Part shown: positions 19,467-26,865 of the stretch, piece by piece
Layout of the letters: each line of letters starts with the position of its first letter
How positions within the stretch are numbered: position 1 is the stretch's first letter
NCBI RefSeq assembly: GCF_016615955.1
Contig: NZ_CP067113.1
Location: 558,001-622,000, forward strand
DNA from: Luteimonas sp. MC1750
GTDB lineage: Bacteria; Pseudomonadota; Gammaproteobacteria; Xanthomonadales; Xanthomonadaceae
Reading direction: 5' to 3'
DNA length: 64,000 nucleotides
The notes under the pieces: model-generated
Seen by the model: the letters and a program-made list of their open reading frames with translations, nothing else
Databases searched by the model: none
Told to the model about the DNA's origin: nothing
Program-made: the position numbers and the translations under genes

Positions 19467-19592
19467 GTGTCGAGGGACCGACACAGGGAGCGTCCGCGCT
19501 CCCCGGCGATACCGGGCAAGGATGGCCCGGACACAGGATCCGGTGCGACGCGCCCTGCGCGTCGTCGGTTGATCGCGGGTCCGATACCCGCG
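19467..19592 (+). other. Four-hairpin leader before the H1-like gene
   Basis: Four perfect 6-7 bp hairpins in 126 bases: GTGTCG/CGACAC (19467-19484), GGGAGCG/CGCTCCC (19486-19503), CGACGCG/CGCGTCG (19546-19564), CGCGGGT/ACCCGCG (19574-19592). Two of the loops are CCGAT- or TCCG-like. This is denser than the other gaps of the window and suggests a structured 5' leader. Confidence 0.55.
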
Positions 19593-19650
19593 GTGTGTTT
19601 CGTACTGGGCAGTAGCACCTGCAAGTCCCACTGACGAGGAGAGCCATCCC

Positions 19651-20163
19651 ATGGCCACGAAGAAAGTCGCGAAGAAGAAAGTCGCCAAGAAAGCGGTGAA
19701 GAAGACCGCGAAGAAGGCCACGCGCAAGGCGGCACCGCGCAAGGTCGCGAAGAAGGTCGCGAAGAAGAAGGTCGCCAAGAAGGCCGTGAAGAAGACGGCG
19801 AAGAAGGCAGCCGCGAAGAAGGCCACCCGGAAGACGGCGAAGAAGGCCACGGCCAAGAAGGCCACCCGGAAGACCGCGAAGAAGGCCACCAAGAAGACGG
19901 CCAAGAAGGCTGCCAAGAAGACGGCGAAGAAGACGGCGAAGAAGACCGCCAAGAAGGCTGTCCGCAAGAGCCCCGCCAAGAAGGCCGCCGCCAAGAAGGC
20001 GGTGCGCAAGACCGCGAAGAAGGCGCCCGCCAAGAAGGCCGCCGGTCGCAAGACCACCGCCAAGAAGGCCGCGAAGAAGACCGCCAAGAAGGCGGCGAAG
20101 AAGCGTGCGCCGCGCAAGGCCCCGGTCGTTTCCATCCCGGCCGCTCCCGCGCCGCTGATGTAA
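19651..20163 (+). CDS. Histone H1-like, lysine/alanine-repeat DNA-binding protein
   Basis: Protein of 170 residues made almost entirely of KKTAKKA/KKAVKK/ATRKT repeats, with a short non-repetitive tail (APVVSIPAAPAPLM). Such tails of eukaryotic H1 type bind DNA by charge and compact it; bacterial examples include Hc1/Hc2-like proteins and AlgP-type regulators. No globular domain is present. GAGGAGAG lies 8 bases before the ATG. It has a structured leader and its own terminator, so expression is probably tightly set. The AAG-rich repeat can change length by recombination. Confidence 0.9.
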   Translation: MATKKVAKKKVAKKAVKKTAKKATRKAAPRKVAKKVAKKKVAKKAVKKTAKKAAAKKATRKTAKKATAKKATRKTAKKATKKTAKKAAKKTAKKTAKKTAKKAVRKSPAKKAAAKKAVRKTAKKAPAKKAAGRKTTAKKAAKKTAKKAAKKRAPRKAPVVSIPAAPAPLM

Positions 20164-20188
20164 CGCTACCCCGATAGCCGTCAATCAG

Positions 20189-20226
20189 GCCCCTCTCCCG
20201 CAGCCCAGGCGGGGGAGGGGCTTTTT
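20189..20226 (+). terminator. Intrinsic terminator of the H1-like gene
   Basis: 13-bp stem (20189-20201 with 20209-20221, one G-U pair) with loop AGCCCAG, then CTTTTT. It lies three bases before the stop of the convergent serine hydrolase gene. Confidence 0.9.
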
Positions 20227-20228
20227 CG

Positions 20229-21647
20229 TTACTCCGGCCGGGCGTCCGACGCCGCGCCGCCGCCGCTGCCGGCGGCAGCCTCGGGTCCGGTCGATATCGA
20301 CACCGCGCCGGCATCCTCGCCGGCATTGGCGAGCAGCAGCTCGTCGACGTCCGCGAAGTCCACGTCCAGCCACTGCTGCGGCGCCAGGCCGATCGCGCTG
20401 TCGAGGATGGTCGGCAGCAGGCCCGTCGGCAGGCTGCTCTCGCCGTTCCACAGCACCACCACCCCGATCTCGCGCTCCGGCATCATCGCCATCAGGCCGC
20501 GGTAGCCCTGCACCGCGCCGGCGTGGAAGACCACGCGGTGTCCGGAATAGTCATAGACGCGCCAGCCGAGCGCATAGCCGGCATCTCCCAGGCGCTGGCG
20601 GCGCCAGCCCGAGCTGCGCATCTCGCCGGGGGTCGACACCAGCGGCTGCTGCAGGGTCGCCAGCAGCGGGGCCGGCAGCACGTCGGGACGACGGCCCGAC
20701 TGCGCGATCAGCCACTGCGCCATGTCGCTGATGCTGGCGTTGACGCCCGCCGCGGGCGCCACGCGGTAATAGGTCGGCTTGGGCATCAGCGATCGCCAGC
20801 CGCCGCCGGCGCGCACGTGCGGCTTGGCCCAGCGCGGACTCGCCTGGATGCCTTCGAGGCCGTAGCTTGCATCGTCCATGCCCAGCGGCTTGAAGATGCG
20901 GCCGGCCACCGCCTCGCTGAAGAACTGGCCCGAGGCCGCGGACACCACGTCGCCCACCAGGCTGAAGGCGACGTTCTGGTAGCTGTAGCAGTCGCCGACG
21001 TCGCAGGTCATCGGCGCGTTGGCCAGCCGCTGCACCAGGCTGCGGTAGTCGACGTTGCGCTCGATGTCGCGGTCGTAGGTGTTGCGGCCCAGGCCCACGC
21101 GGTGGCTGAGCACGTCGGCCACGGTGAGGCGTGCCGCCGCATCCGGACGGGCGAGCTGCAGCGCCGGCATGAAGTCGGCGATGTGGCTGTCCCAGCGCAG
21201 CGAGCCTTCCGCCACCAGCAGGCCGGTGACGGTGCCGGCGAAGGGCTTGGACAGCGAGGCCAGGCGGAACACGGTATGCGCGTCGACCGGCTCGGCGTTG
21301 CTGACGTCGGTGATGCCGTAGCCACGTGCGCTGAGCACTTCGCCCTTGTGCACGATGGCCATGGCCAGGCCCGGCACGCGCTGGTTGGCGACCACCGCCT
21401 GGGCCATCGCCTCGAAGCGCGCGACGTCGAAGCCATCGGCCAGCGGGACCGGCTTCGTGCCCGGTGGCAGGAGGGGCGAGGCATCCGCCGCCACCGCGCG
21501 GGACTGCGCCGGAGGTGACTGCACATGACTGGAGGCTTCCCGGCGGAGTTCCGTCTGTGCCGCGGTGCCCACCGCCATCGGCGTCAGGCATGCGACCAGG
21601 CCGGCGCCGAGGAGGAGGCGACGAGGCGTGCGCGCTGCGTCTTTCAT
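20229..21647 (-). CDS. Serine hydrolase of the beta-lactamase/penicillin-binding-protein-like family (class C fold)
   Basis: Protein of 472 residues. The SxxK motif is S131-L-S-K134, YxN is Y223-Q-N225, and the third motif is HAG in VVFHAGAVQG, rather than KTG. This fits the class C beta-lactamase-related family of esterases and peptidases more than a resistance enzyme. The N-terminus has RTPRRLLLGAGLVAC, a hydrophobic signal with a lipobox-like LVAC at C20; the twin Arg also allows Tat export. The start at 21647 gives this signal; longer frames add 24 uncertain residues. It is divergent from lemA. Confidence 0.9.
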   Translation of the reverse strand: MKDAARTPRRLLLGAGLVACLTPMAVGTAAQTELRREASSHVQSPPAQSRAVAADASPLLPPGTKPVPLADGFDVARFEAMAQAVVANQRVPGLAMAIVHKGEVLSARGYGITDVSNAEPVDAHTVFRLASLSKPFAGTVTGLLVAEGSLRWDSHIADFMPALQLARPDAAARLTVADVLSHRVGLGRNTYDRDIERNVDYRSLVQRLANAPMTCDVGDCYSYQNVAFSLVGDVVSAASGQFFSEAVAGRIFKPLGMDDASYGLEGIQASPRWAKPHVRAGGGWRSLMPKPTYYRVAPAAGVNASISDMAQWLIAQSGRRPDVLPAPLLATLQQPLVSTPGEMRSSGWRRQRLGDAGYALGWRVYDYSGHRVVFHAGAVQGYRGLMAMMPEREIGVVVLWNGESSLPTGLLPTILDSAIGLAPQQWLDVDFADVDELLLANAGEDAGAVSISTGPEAAAGSGGGAASDARPE

Positions 21648-21730
21648 CGGGCGTATCCCCTGCGTATGCTGCGACTGCGGGGTGATCATATGCCCCTGAT
21701 TCCGCAATTGCATGAACAAGGGGAGCTTTC

Positions 21731-22333
21731 ATGTCCAGCCTGCTGATCCTGCTGGTGTTTGTTGTCGTGATCGTGGTCGCGATCGGCTGGGGCGTCGGCA
21801 TCTACAACGGCCTCGTCACCGCCCGCAACGCGTTCCGCAACGCCTTCGCCCAGATCGACGTGCAGCTGCAGCGCCGCTTCGACCTGATCCCGAACCTGGT
21901 CGAGACCGCGAAGGGCTACCTCAAGCACGAGCGTGAAACGCTGGAGGCGGTGATCGCCGCCCGCGGCGCGGCGGTGTCCGGCCTGGCCGCGGCCAAGGCG
22001 AGTCCCGGTGATCCGGCGGCGATGGCCGAGCTCGCGCAGTCGCAGGGCGTGCTCAACGGCGCGCTGGGACGCCTGATGATGGTTGCCGAGGCCTATCCGG
22101 ACCTCAAGGCCAACCAGAACATGATGCAGCTCACCGAGGAACTGACCTCGACCGAGAACCGCGTCGCCTTCGCGCGCCAGGCCTTCAACGACTCGGTGAT
22201 GGCCTACAACAACCGGCGCGAAGTGTTCCCGTCGAGCATCGTCGCCGGCATGTTCAACTTCGACGCCGCGGCCCTGCTGGAGATCCCGGCCGACCGCGCC
22301 GAGGTCCGCGAGGCGCCGAAAGTCCAGTTCTGA
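21731..22333 (+). CDS. lemA: LemA family membrane protein
   Basis: Protein of 200 residues with one N-terminal membrane helix (about 3-25). The alpha-helical LemA domain follows (YNGLVTARNAFRNAFAQIDV, RRFDLIPNLVETAKGY, YNNRREVFPSSIVAGMF). The function of the family is not settled, but it is frequently next to M48 peptidases, as here. AGGGGAGC lies before the ATG. It is the first gene of a compact four-gene cluster; the next starts 6 bases after its stop. Confidence 0.95.
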   Translation: MSSLLILLVFVVVIVVAIGWGVGIYNGLVTARNAFRNAFAQIDVQLQRRFDLIPNLVETAKGYLKHERETLEAVIAARGAAVSGLAAAKASPGDPAAMAELAQSQGVLNGALGRLMMVAEAYPDLKANQNMMQLTEELTSTENRVAFARQAFNDSVMAYNNRREVFPSSIVAGMFNFDAAALLEIPADRAEVREAPKVQF

Positions 22334-22339
22334 CGCTCG

Positions 22340-24235
22340 ATGAACTTCTTCGAGCAGCAGGCGAAGGCGCGCCGCAACAGCACCCGCCTGGTGGTGCTGT
22401 TCGCGCTGGCGGTGATCGGCATGGTGCTGGCGATCGACCTGGCAGTGCTGCTGGTCGCCGGTGCCAACTGGCCGCTGCTGGCCGTCGTCACCCTGGGCAC
22501 CCTGGCGGTGATCGGACTGGGCTCGCTCTACCGGCTCGCCACGCTGCGCGGCGGCGGTGACGCGGTCGCCCTGCAGTTCGGCGGCACGCCGGTGCCGCAG
22601 GACACCGGCGACGCCTCGCTGCGCCGCCTGCGCAATGTCGTCGAGGAGATCGCGATCGCCTCGGGCGTGCCGGTGCCCGGCCTCTACGTGATGGAAGGCG
22701 AATCGGCGATCAACGCCTTCGCCGCCGGCTACTCGCCCAGCGACGCCGCGATCGCGGTCACCCGCGGCGCGCTCGACCGCCTCAACCGCGACGAACTGCA
22801 GGGCGTGATCGCCCACGAGTTCAGCCATGTCGCCAACGGCGACATGCGCCTCAACATCCGCCTGATGGGCGTGCTGTTCGGCATCCTCATGATCAGCCTG
22901 ATCGGCCGCAAGGTGCTGTACCTGGGCGGCAGCCGCGACCGCAATGCGGCGGCGGTGATGATGGCCGCGCTGGTCGCCCTGGTGGTCGGCAGCATCGGCA
23001 TGTTCTTCGGCCGGATGATCAAGGCCAGCGTCAGCCGCTCGCGCGAGCGGCTGGCCGACGCGTCGGCCGTGCAGTTCACGCGCCAGACCACCGGCCTCGC
23101 GGGTGCGCTGAAGAAGATCGCGGGCCTGCCCGACGGCGCGCGCCTGAGCGACCGGGCCGATGCCGAGGAGGCCAGCCACATGCTCTTCGGCGATGGCGTC
23201 GGCTTCAGCGGCCTGTTCGCCACCCATCCGCCGATCCTCGAGCGCATCCAGGCGCTGGAGCCCGGGTTCCGCGGCGAACAGCTGGAAGGCCTGCGCCGGC
23301 AGTGGTCGCTGACCCCGCCGTCGGGGCTGCAGGAGGACCGGATGATGGGCCTGGACGTGCATGCCGGCCGCCTGCCCGCGCATGACGCCCGGCTGGACGT
23401 GACGCCGCCGATGGTGGCCGCGCAGGTGGGCCACCCCGAGGTCGACGACTACCAGCGCGCCGACGCCATCGTGCACGGCATGCCGGCTTCGCTGCGCAGC
23501 CTGGCGCAGTCGCGCGAGGCGGTGGTGCCGCTGGTGCTCGGCCTGCTGCTGGACGACGACGCGGCGCTGCGCGGGCGCCAGCTGCCGGAGATCACCGCGC
23601 GCCTCGGCGACGAGGTCGCGCGCGGGGCCAAGGCGCTGCATGGCGGCGACCTGCAGGCGCTGCATCCGATGCAGCGCCTGCCGCTGGCCGCGCTCGCGTT
23701 CCCGGTGCTGCGCCGGCGCCCGCGTCCCGAACTCGAGACCCTGCTCGACACCGTGCACGCCGTGGTCCACTGCGACGGCAAGGTGTCGCTGTTCGAGTAC
23801 TGCCTGGGCCGCCTGCTGGAAGTGCAGCTGCGCGAGTCGCTGGATCCGCGGCGGCATGCGCGCTTCGGCCGGCGCAAGCCCGGCAGCGTGCGCGAGGAGT
23901 TCGCGACGCTGCTGGCGGTCGTCGCCCATGCCGGCAACCCGGGCGATCCGGCGGCCGCGCAGCGCGCCTACCTCGCCGGCCTGCAGCGCGTGCTTCCGCG
24001 CGACCACCTGCCGTATGCACCACCGACCAACGGCGTGCTCGCGCTCGACGAGGTCTGGCCCGCGCTCGACGCGCTCGAGCCGCTGGCCAAGCAGCTGATG
24101 GTGGAAGCGGTGACCGCCGCCGCGAGCCACGATGGCCGGATCTCGGTGGCCGAGGCCGAACTGCTGCGCACGATCTGCGGCGTGCTGCACTGTCCGCTGC
24201 CGCCCGACGTCGCCCGGATCGGAACCGCCGGATGA
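22340..24235 (+). CDS. M48-family membrane metallopeptidase with C-terminal TerB-like extension
   Basis: Protein of 631 residues. Two N-terminal membrane helices (about 15-65) are followed by an HtpX-like zinc protease domain with H159-E160-F-S-H163 and the downstream SRERLADASAVQF segment that holds the third ligand. After residue 330 it extends well beyond HtpX length (about 290). The tail includes two DGKVS/DGRIS plus E-rich segments (HCDGKVSLFEY, HDGRISVAEAELL) that look like TerB-type acidic repeats. It is 6 bases after lemA and overlaps the MFS start by ATGA. Confidence 0.93.
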   Translation: MNFFEQQAKARRNSTRLVVLFALAVIGMVLAIDLAVLLVAGANWPLLAVVTLGTLAVIGLGSLYRLATLRGGGDAVALQFGGTPVPQDTGDASLRRLRNVVEEIAIASGVPVPGLYVMEGESAINAFAAGYSPSDAAIAVTRGALDRLNRDELQGVIAHEFSHVANGDMRLNIRLMGVLFGILMISLIGRKVLYLGGSRDRNAAAVMMAALVALVVGSIGMFFGRMIKASVSRSRERLADASAVQFTRQTTGLAGALKKIAGLPDGARLSDRADAEEASHMLFGDGVGFSGLFATHPPILERIQALEPGFRGEQLEGLRRQWSLTPPSGLQEDRMMGLDVHAGRLPAHDARLDVTPPMVAAQVGHPEVDDYQRADAIVHGMPASLRSLAQSREAVVPLVLGLLLDDDAALRGRQLPEITARLGDEVARGAKALHGGDLQALHPMQRLPLAALAFPVLRRRPRPELETLLDTVHAVVHCDGKVSLFEYCLGRLLEVQLRESLDPRRHARFGRRKPGSVREEFATLLAVVAHAGNPGDPAAAQRAYLAGLQRVLPRDHLPYAPPTNGVLALDEVWPALDALEPLAKQLMVEAVTAAASHDGRISVAEAELLRTICGVLHCPLPPDVARIGTAG

Positions 24236-25605
24236 GCAGCGATCCGGGCGCAGTGGCGTCCGCCGGCAGCATGGGCCGGCTGCGCCGCGAGCTGGCCGCC
24301 TCGCCGCCGCTGTGGTGGGCGATGCTGTACTTCTTCAGCCTGCTCTGCGGCTATTACGTGCTGCGCCCGGTGCGCGACGCGATGGGAGCGTCCACGGACG
24401 CGGCCTCGGTGTTCCCGCGCGGGCTGATCGCGCTCGGCGAGCGCATGGGCATCGAGGTCGGCGACTTCATGCTGCAGCTGCTGTTCACCGCGACGTTCAT
24501 CGTGATGGTGCTGCTGCAGCCGCTGTACGGCGCGCTGGTGTCGCGCTTTCCGCGACGCGTGTTCCTGCCGGCGGTCTACCTGGTCTTCATCGCCTGCCTG
24601 CTCGGCTTCTGGTGGGCCTTCGACAGCGGGATGGCCGGCCGCGGCGCCGCGTTCTTCGTCTGGGTGGCGGTGTTCAACCTGTTCGCGGTGACGGTGTTCT
24701 GGAGCTTCATGGCCGACGTGTTCGACAACGCGCAGGCCAAGCAGGTCTACGGCTACATCGCGGCGGGCGGGACCGTGGGCGCCCTGGTCGGTCCGGCGAT
24801 CACCCGCTTCCTGGTCGAGCCGGTGGGTGTCGCCAACCTGTTGCTGGTGTCGGCGGGGTTCCTCGGCGTCTGCCTGCTCTGCATCCTGAAGCTGCGGCCG
24901 TGGGCGCTGGCACGCGAGCGCCAGGGCGGCGCGACGGCAGGGCAGGCGATGGGCGGATCGGTGCTCGCCGGCCTGCGCCTGGTGTGGCAGCGTCCGCTGC
25001 TGCGTGCGCTGGCGATCCTGATGTTCTTCGGCGTCGGGGTGGGCACGCTGCTCTACAACGAGCAGGCGCGGATCGTGCGCGCGGCCTACGCCACGCCCGA
25101 GGAGCGCGCGGCGTTCTACTCGACGCTGGACTGGGCGATCAATGGCCTCACCATCGCCATCCAGCTGCTGCTGACGCGCTTCCTGCTGCAGCGCTACGGG
25201 ATCGCGCCGCTGCTGCTGCTGCCGGCGTTCGCCATCATGCTCGGCTTCGCCGCGCTGTCGGCTTCGCCGCTGCCGATGCTGGTGGCGATCGTGCAGATCG
25301 TCACCCGGGCCAGCGAGTTCTCGCTGGCCAAGCCGGCGCGCGAGACGCTCTACACCCGCGTCGATCGCGAGCAGCGCTACAAGGCCAAGGCGGTGATCGA
25401 CACAGCGGTCTATCGCGGCGGCGACCTCACCTTCGTCTGGCTGCACAAGGCGCTGGCGGTGCTGGGATCGGGCATGGTCTTCCTGGCCGGCCTGGGCATC
25501 GCCCTGGGCATGACCTACGGCGCATGGCGCGTGGTCCGCGCCGAGCGCACGCTCCCGCAGGACCCCTCCGCGGAGCCTGCGCATGCACCATCCAAGCCGA
25601 CGTGA
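24232..25605 (+). CDS. MFS transporter of the nucleotide-exchanger-like (Npt/TlcA-like) type
   Basis: Membrane protein of 457 residues with about 12 hydrophobic helices. GYYVLRPVRDAMG near the N-terminus and GGTVGALVGPAITRFLV in the middle resemble bacterial MFS proteins annotated as NTP/NDP exchange transporters; true ATP/ADP translocase function is not implied. It overlaps the M48 gene by 4 bases and the epimerase gene by 23 bases, indicating coupling. The substrate is unknown. Confidence 0.88.
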   Translation: MSSDPGAVASAGSMGRLRRELAASPPLWWAMLYFFSLLCGYYVLRPVRDAMGASTDAASVFPRGLIALGERMGIEVGDFMLQLLFTATFIVMVLLQPLYGALVSRFPRRVFLPAVYLVFIACLLGFWWAFDSGMAGRGAAFFVWVAVFNLFAVTVFWSFMADVFDNAQAKQVYGYIAAGGTVGALVGPAITRFLVEPVGVANLLLVSAGFLGVCLLCILKLRPWALARERQGGATAGQAMGGSVLAGLRLVWQRPLLRALAILMFFGVGVGTLLYNEQARIVRAAYATPEERAAFYSTLDWAINGLTIAIQLLLTRFLLQRYGIAPLLLLPAFAIMLGFAALSASPLPMLVAIVQIVTRASEFSLAKPARETLYTRVDREQRYKAKAVIDTAVYRGGDLTFVWLHKALAVLGSGMVFLAGLGIALGMTYGAWRVVRAERTLPQDPSAEPAHAPSKPT

Positions 25606-26809
25606 GCTGCTGAAGGCCGGCCTGGCCGGCGCCGTCGCCCTGGCCCTTCCGGCCTGCGCCCGCGGCCTCGGCGTCGCGGCGGACACGGGCGCTGGACCGG
25701 CCGCCGGCAGCGCGGCCGCGGCGCGGAGTCCGGGGACCCTGGACATCCTCGTGCTGGGCGGAACCGGCTTCCTCGGCCCGCACTTCGTCGCCGCGGCGCG
25801 GGCAAAGGGCCACAGGCTGACCCTGTTCAACCGCGGCAGGAGCAATCCGGAGCGCTTCGCCGGCGAAGCGTTCGCCGACATCGAGCAACTCCGCGGCGAC
25901 CGCAAGAGCGACCTGTCGGCGCTGGAAGGCGACCGCCGCTGGGACGTGGTGCTGGACACCTCCGCCTACGTCCCGGACGACGTCACCCGCTCGACCCGCC
26001 TGCTGGCGCCTCGCGTCGCGCAGTACCTGATGGTGTCGACGATCTCGGTCTACGCCAAGACCGATCGCCCGGGCCAGGACGAGGACGCGCCGCTCGCAGT
26101 CCTTGCCGATCCGACCGTCACCGAAGTCACCGGGGACACCTACGGAGGGCTCAAGGCGCTGTGCGAGCGCGCGGCCGAGGCCGAACTCCCCGGGCGCACC
26201 ACGATTGTCCGCCCCGGCCTGATCGTCGGCCCCGGCGACACCACCGATCGCTTCACCTGGTGGCCGGCGCGGGCCGACCGGGGCGGCGAAATCCTCGCAC
26301 CCGGGACGCCGGACGACCCGACCCAGTTCATCGACGTGCGCGATCTCGCGGACTTCCTGCTGCTGGCGCTGGAACAGCGCCACATGGGCATCTACAACGC
26401 CGATGCGCCCGCGGGCTCGATCACCATGGGGCGCCTGCTGGCCACCTGCCAGGAGGTCTCGCGGCGGATGAACACCATCCACTGCGTGCGCGCCCCGTGC
26501 CCGCAGCCGCCAGGCCACGACTCCACGCTGACGTGGGTGCCGGCGGACTTCCTGGAGGCGCAGGGCGTGTCGCCCTGGCAGGACATGCCGGCGTGGATCC
26601 CCGCGGCCGGCGACGACGCCGGATTCGGCCACATCAGCACCGCGCGTGCGCATGCGGTCGGGCTGCGCACGCGCCCCCTCGAGGACACGGTGGGCGACAC
26701 GCTCGCCTGGTGGCGCTCGCTGCCCGCGGAGCGGCGGGCGGAGCCCAAGGCCGGGCTCGCGCCCGATCGCGAAGCCGCCGTGCTCGCGGCGTGGCACGCG
26801 CGGCGCTGA
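25583..26809 (+). CDS. Predicted Tat-exported lipoprotein of the NAD-dependent epimerase/dehydratase family
   Basis: Protein of 408 residues with the Tat motif SRRELLKAG at 5-13 and lipobox LPAC (C25). A Rossmann SDR domain follows, with GGTGFLG at 59-65, VSTISVY, and YxxxK as YGGLK. Exported SDR proteins are unusual because NAD(P) must be bound before export; folded Tat export fits that. A closing helix rich in W and R follows. The start overlaps the MFS gene, so it is likely the last gene of the lemA cluster. A hairpin follows at 26833. Confidence 0.9.
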   Translation: MHHPSRRELLKAGLAGAVALALPACARGLGVAADTGAGPAAGSAAAARSPGTLDILVLGGTGFLGPHFVAAARAKGHRLTLFNRGRSNPERFAGEAFADIEQLRGDRKSDLSALEGDRRWDVVLDTSAYVPDDVTRSTRLLAPRVAQYLMVSTISVYAKTDRPGQDEDAPLAVLADPTVTEVTGDTYGGLKALCERAAEAELPGRTTIVRPGLIVGPGDTTDRFTWWPARADRGGEILAPGTPDDPTQFIDVRDLADFLLLALEQRHMGIYNADAPAGSITMGRLLATCQEVSRRMNTIHCVRAPCPQPPGHDSTLTWVPADFLEAQGVSPWQDMPAWIPAAGDDAGFGHISTARAHAVGLRTRPLEDTVGDTLAWWRSLPAERRAEPKAGLAPDREAAVLAAWHARR

Positions 26810-26832
26810 CGGCGCGCGGATCCCTGGAATGA

Positions 26833-26857
26833 CGAGGGCGCCGCGTGGGCGCCCTCG
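26833..26857. terminator. Bidirectional hairpin terminator between epimerase and fadE
   Basis: 10-bp perfect stem CGAGGGCGCC/GGCGCCCTCG with loop GCGTG, in the 56-base gap between convergent stop codons. There is no strong T-run on either strand. Confidence 0.7.
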
Positions 26858-26865
26858 GGTCCTGC

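Noticed and set aside
19546..19592. Hairpin CGCGGGT-CCGAT-ACCCGCG looked like a tRNA T-arm
   Set aside because: Loop is not TTCGA and no acceptor, D or anticodon arms can be drawn around it.
20229..21647. Class C beta-lactamase resistance gene
   Set aside because: SxxK and YxN are present but the third motif is HAG and the length and N-terminus fit a serine esterase/peptidase-like lipoprotein; resistance is not supported.
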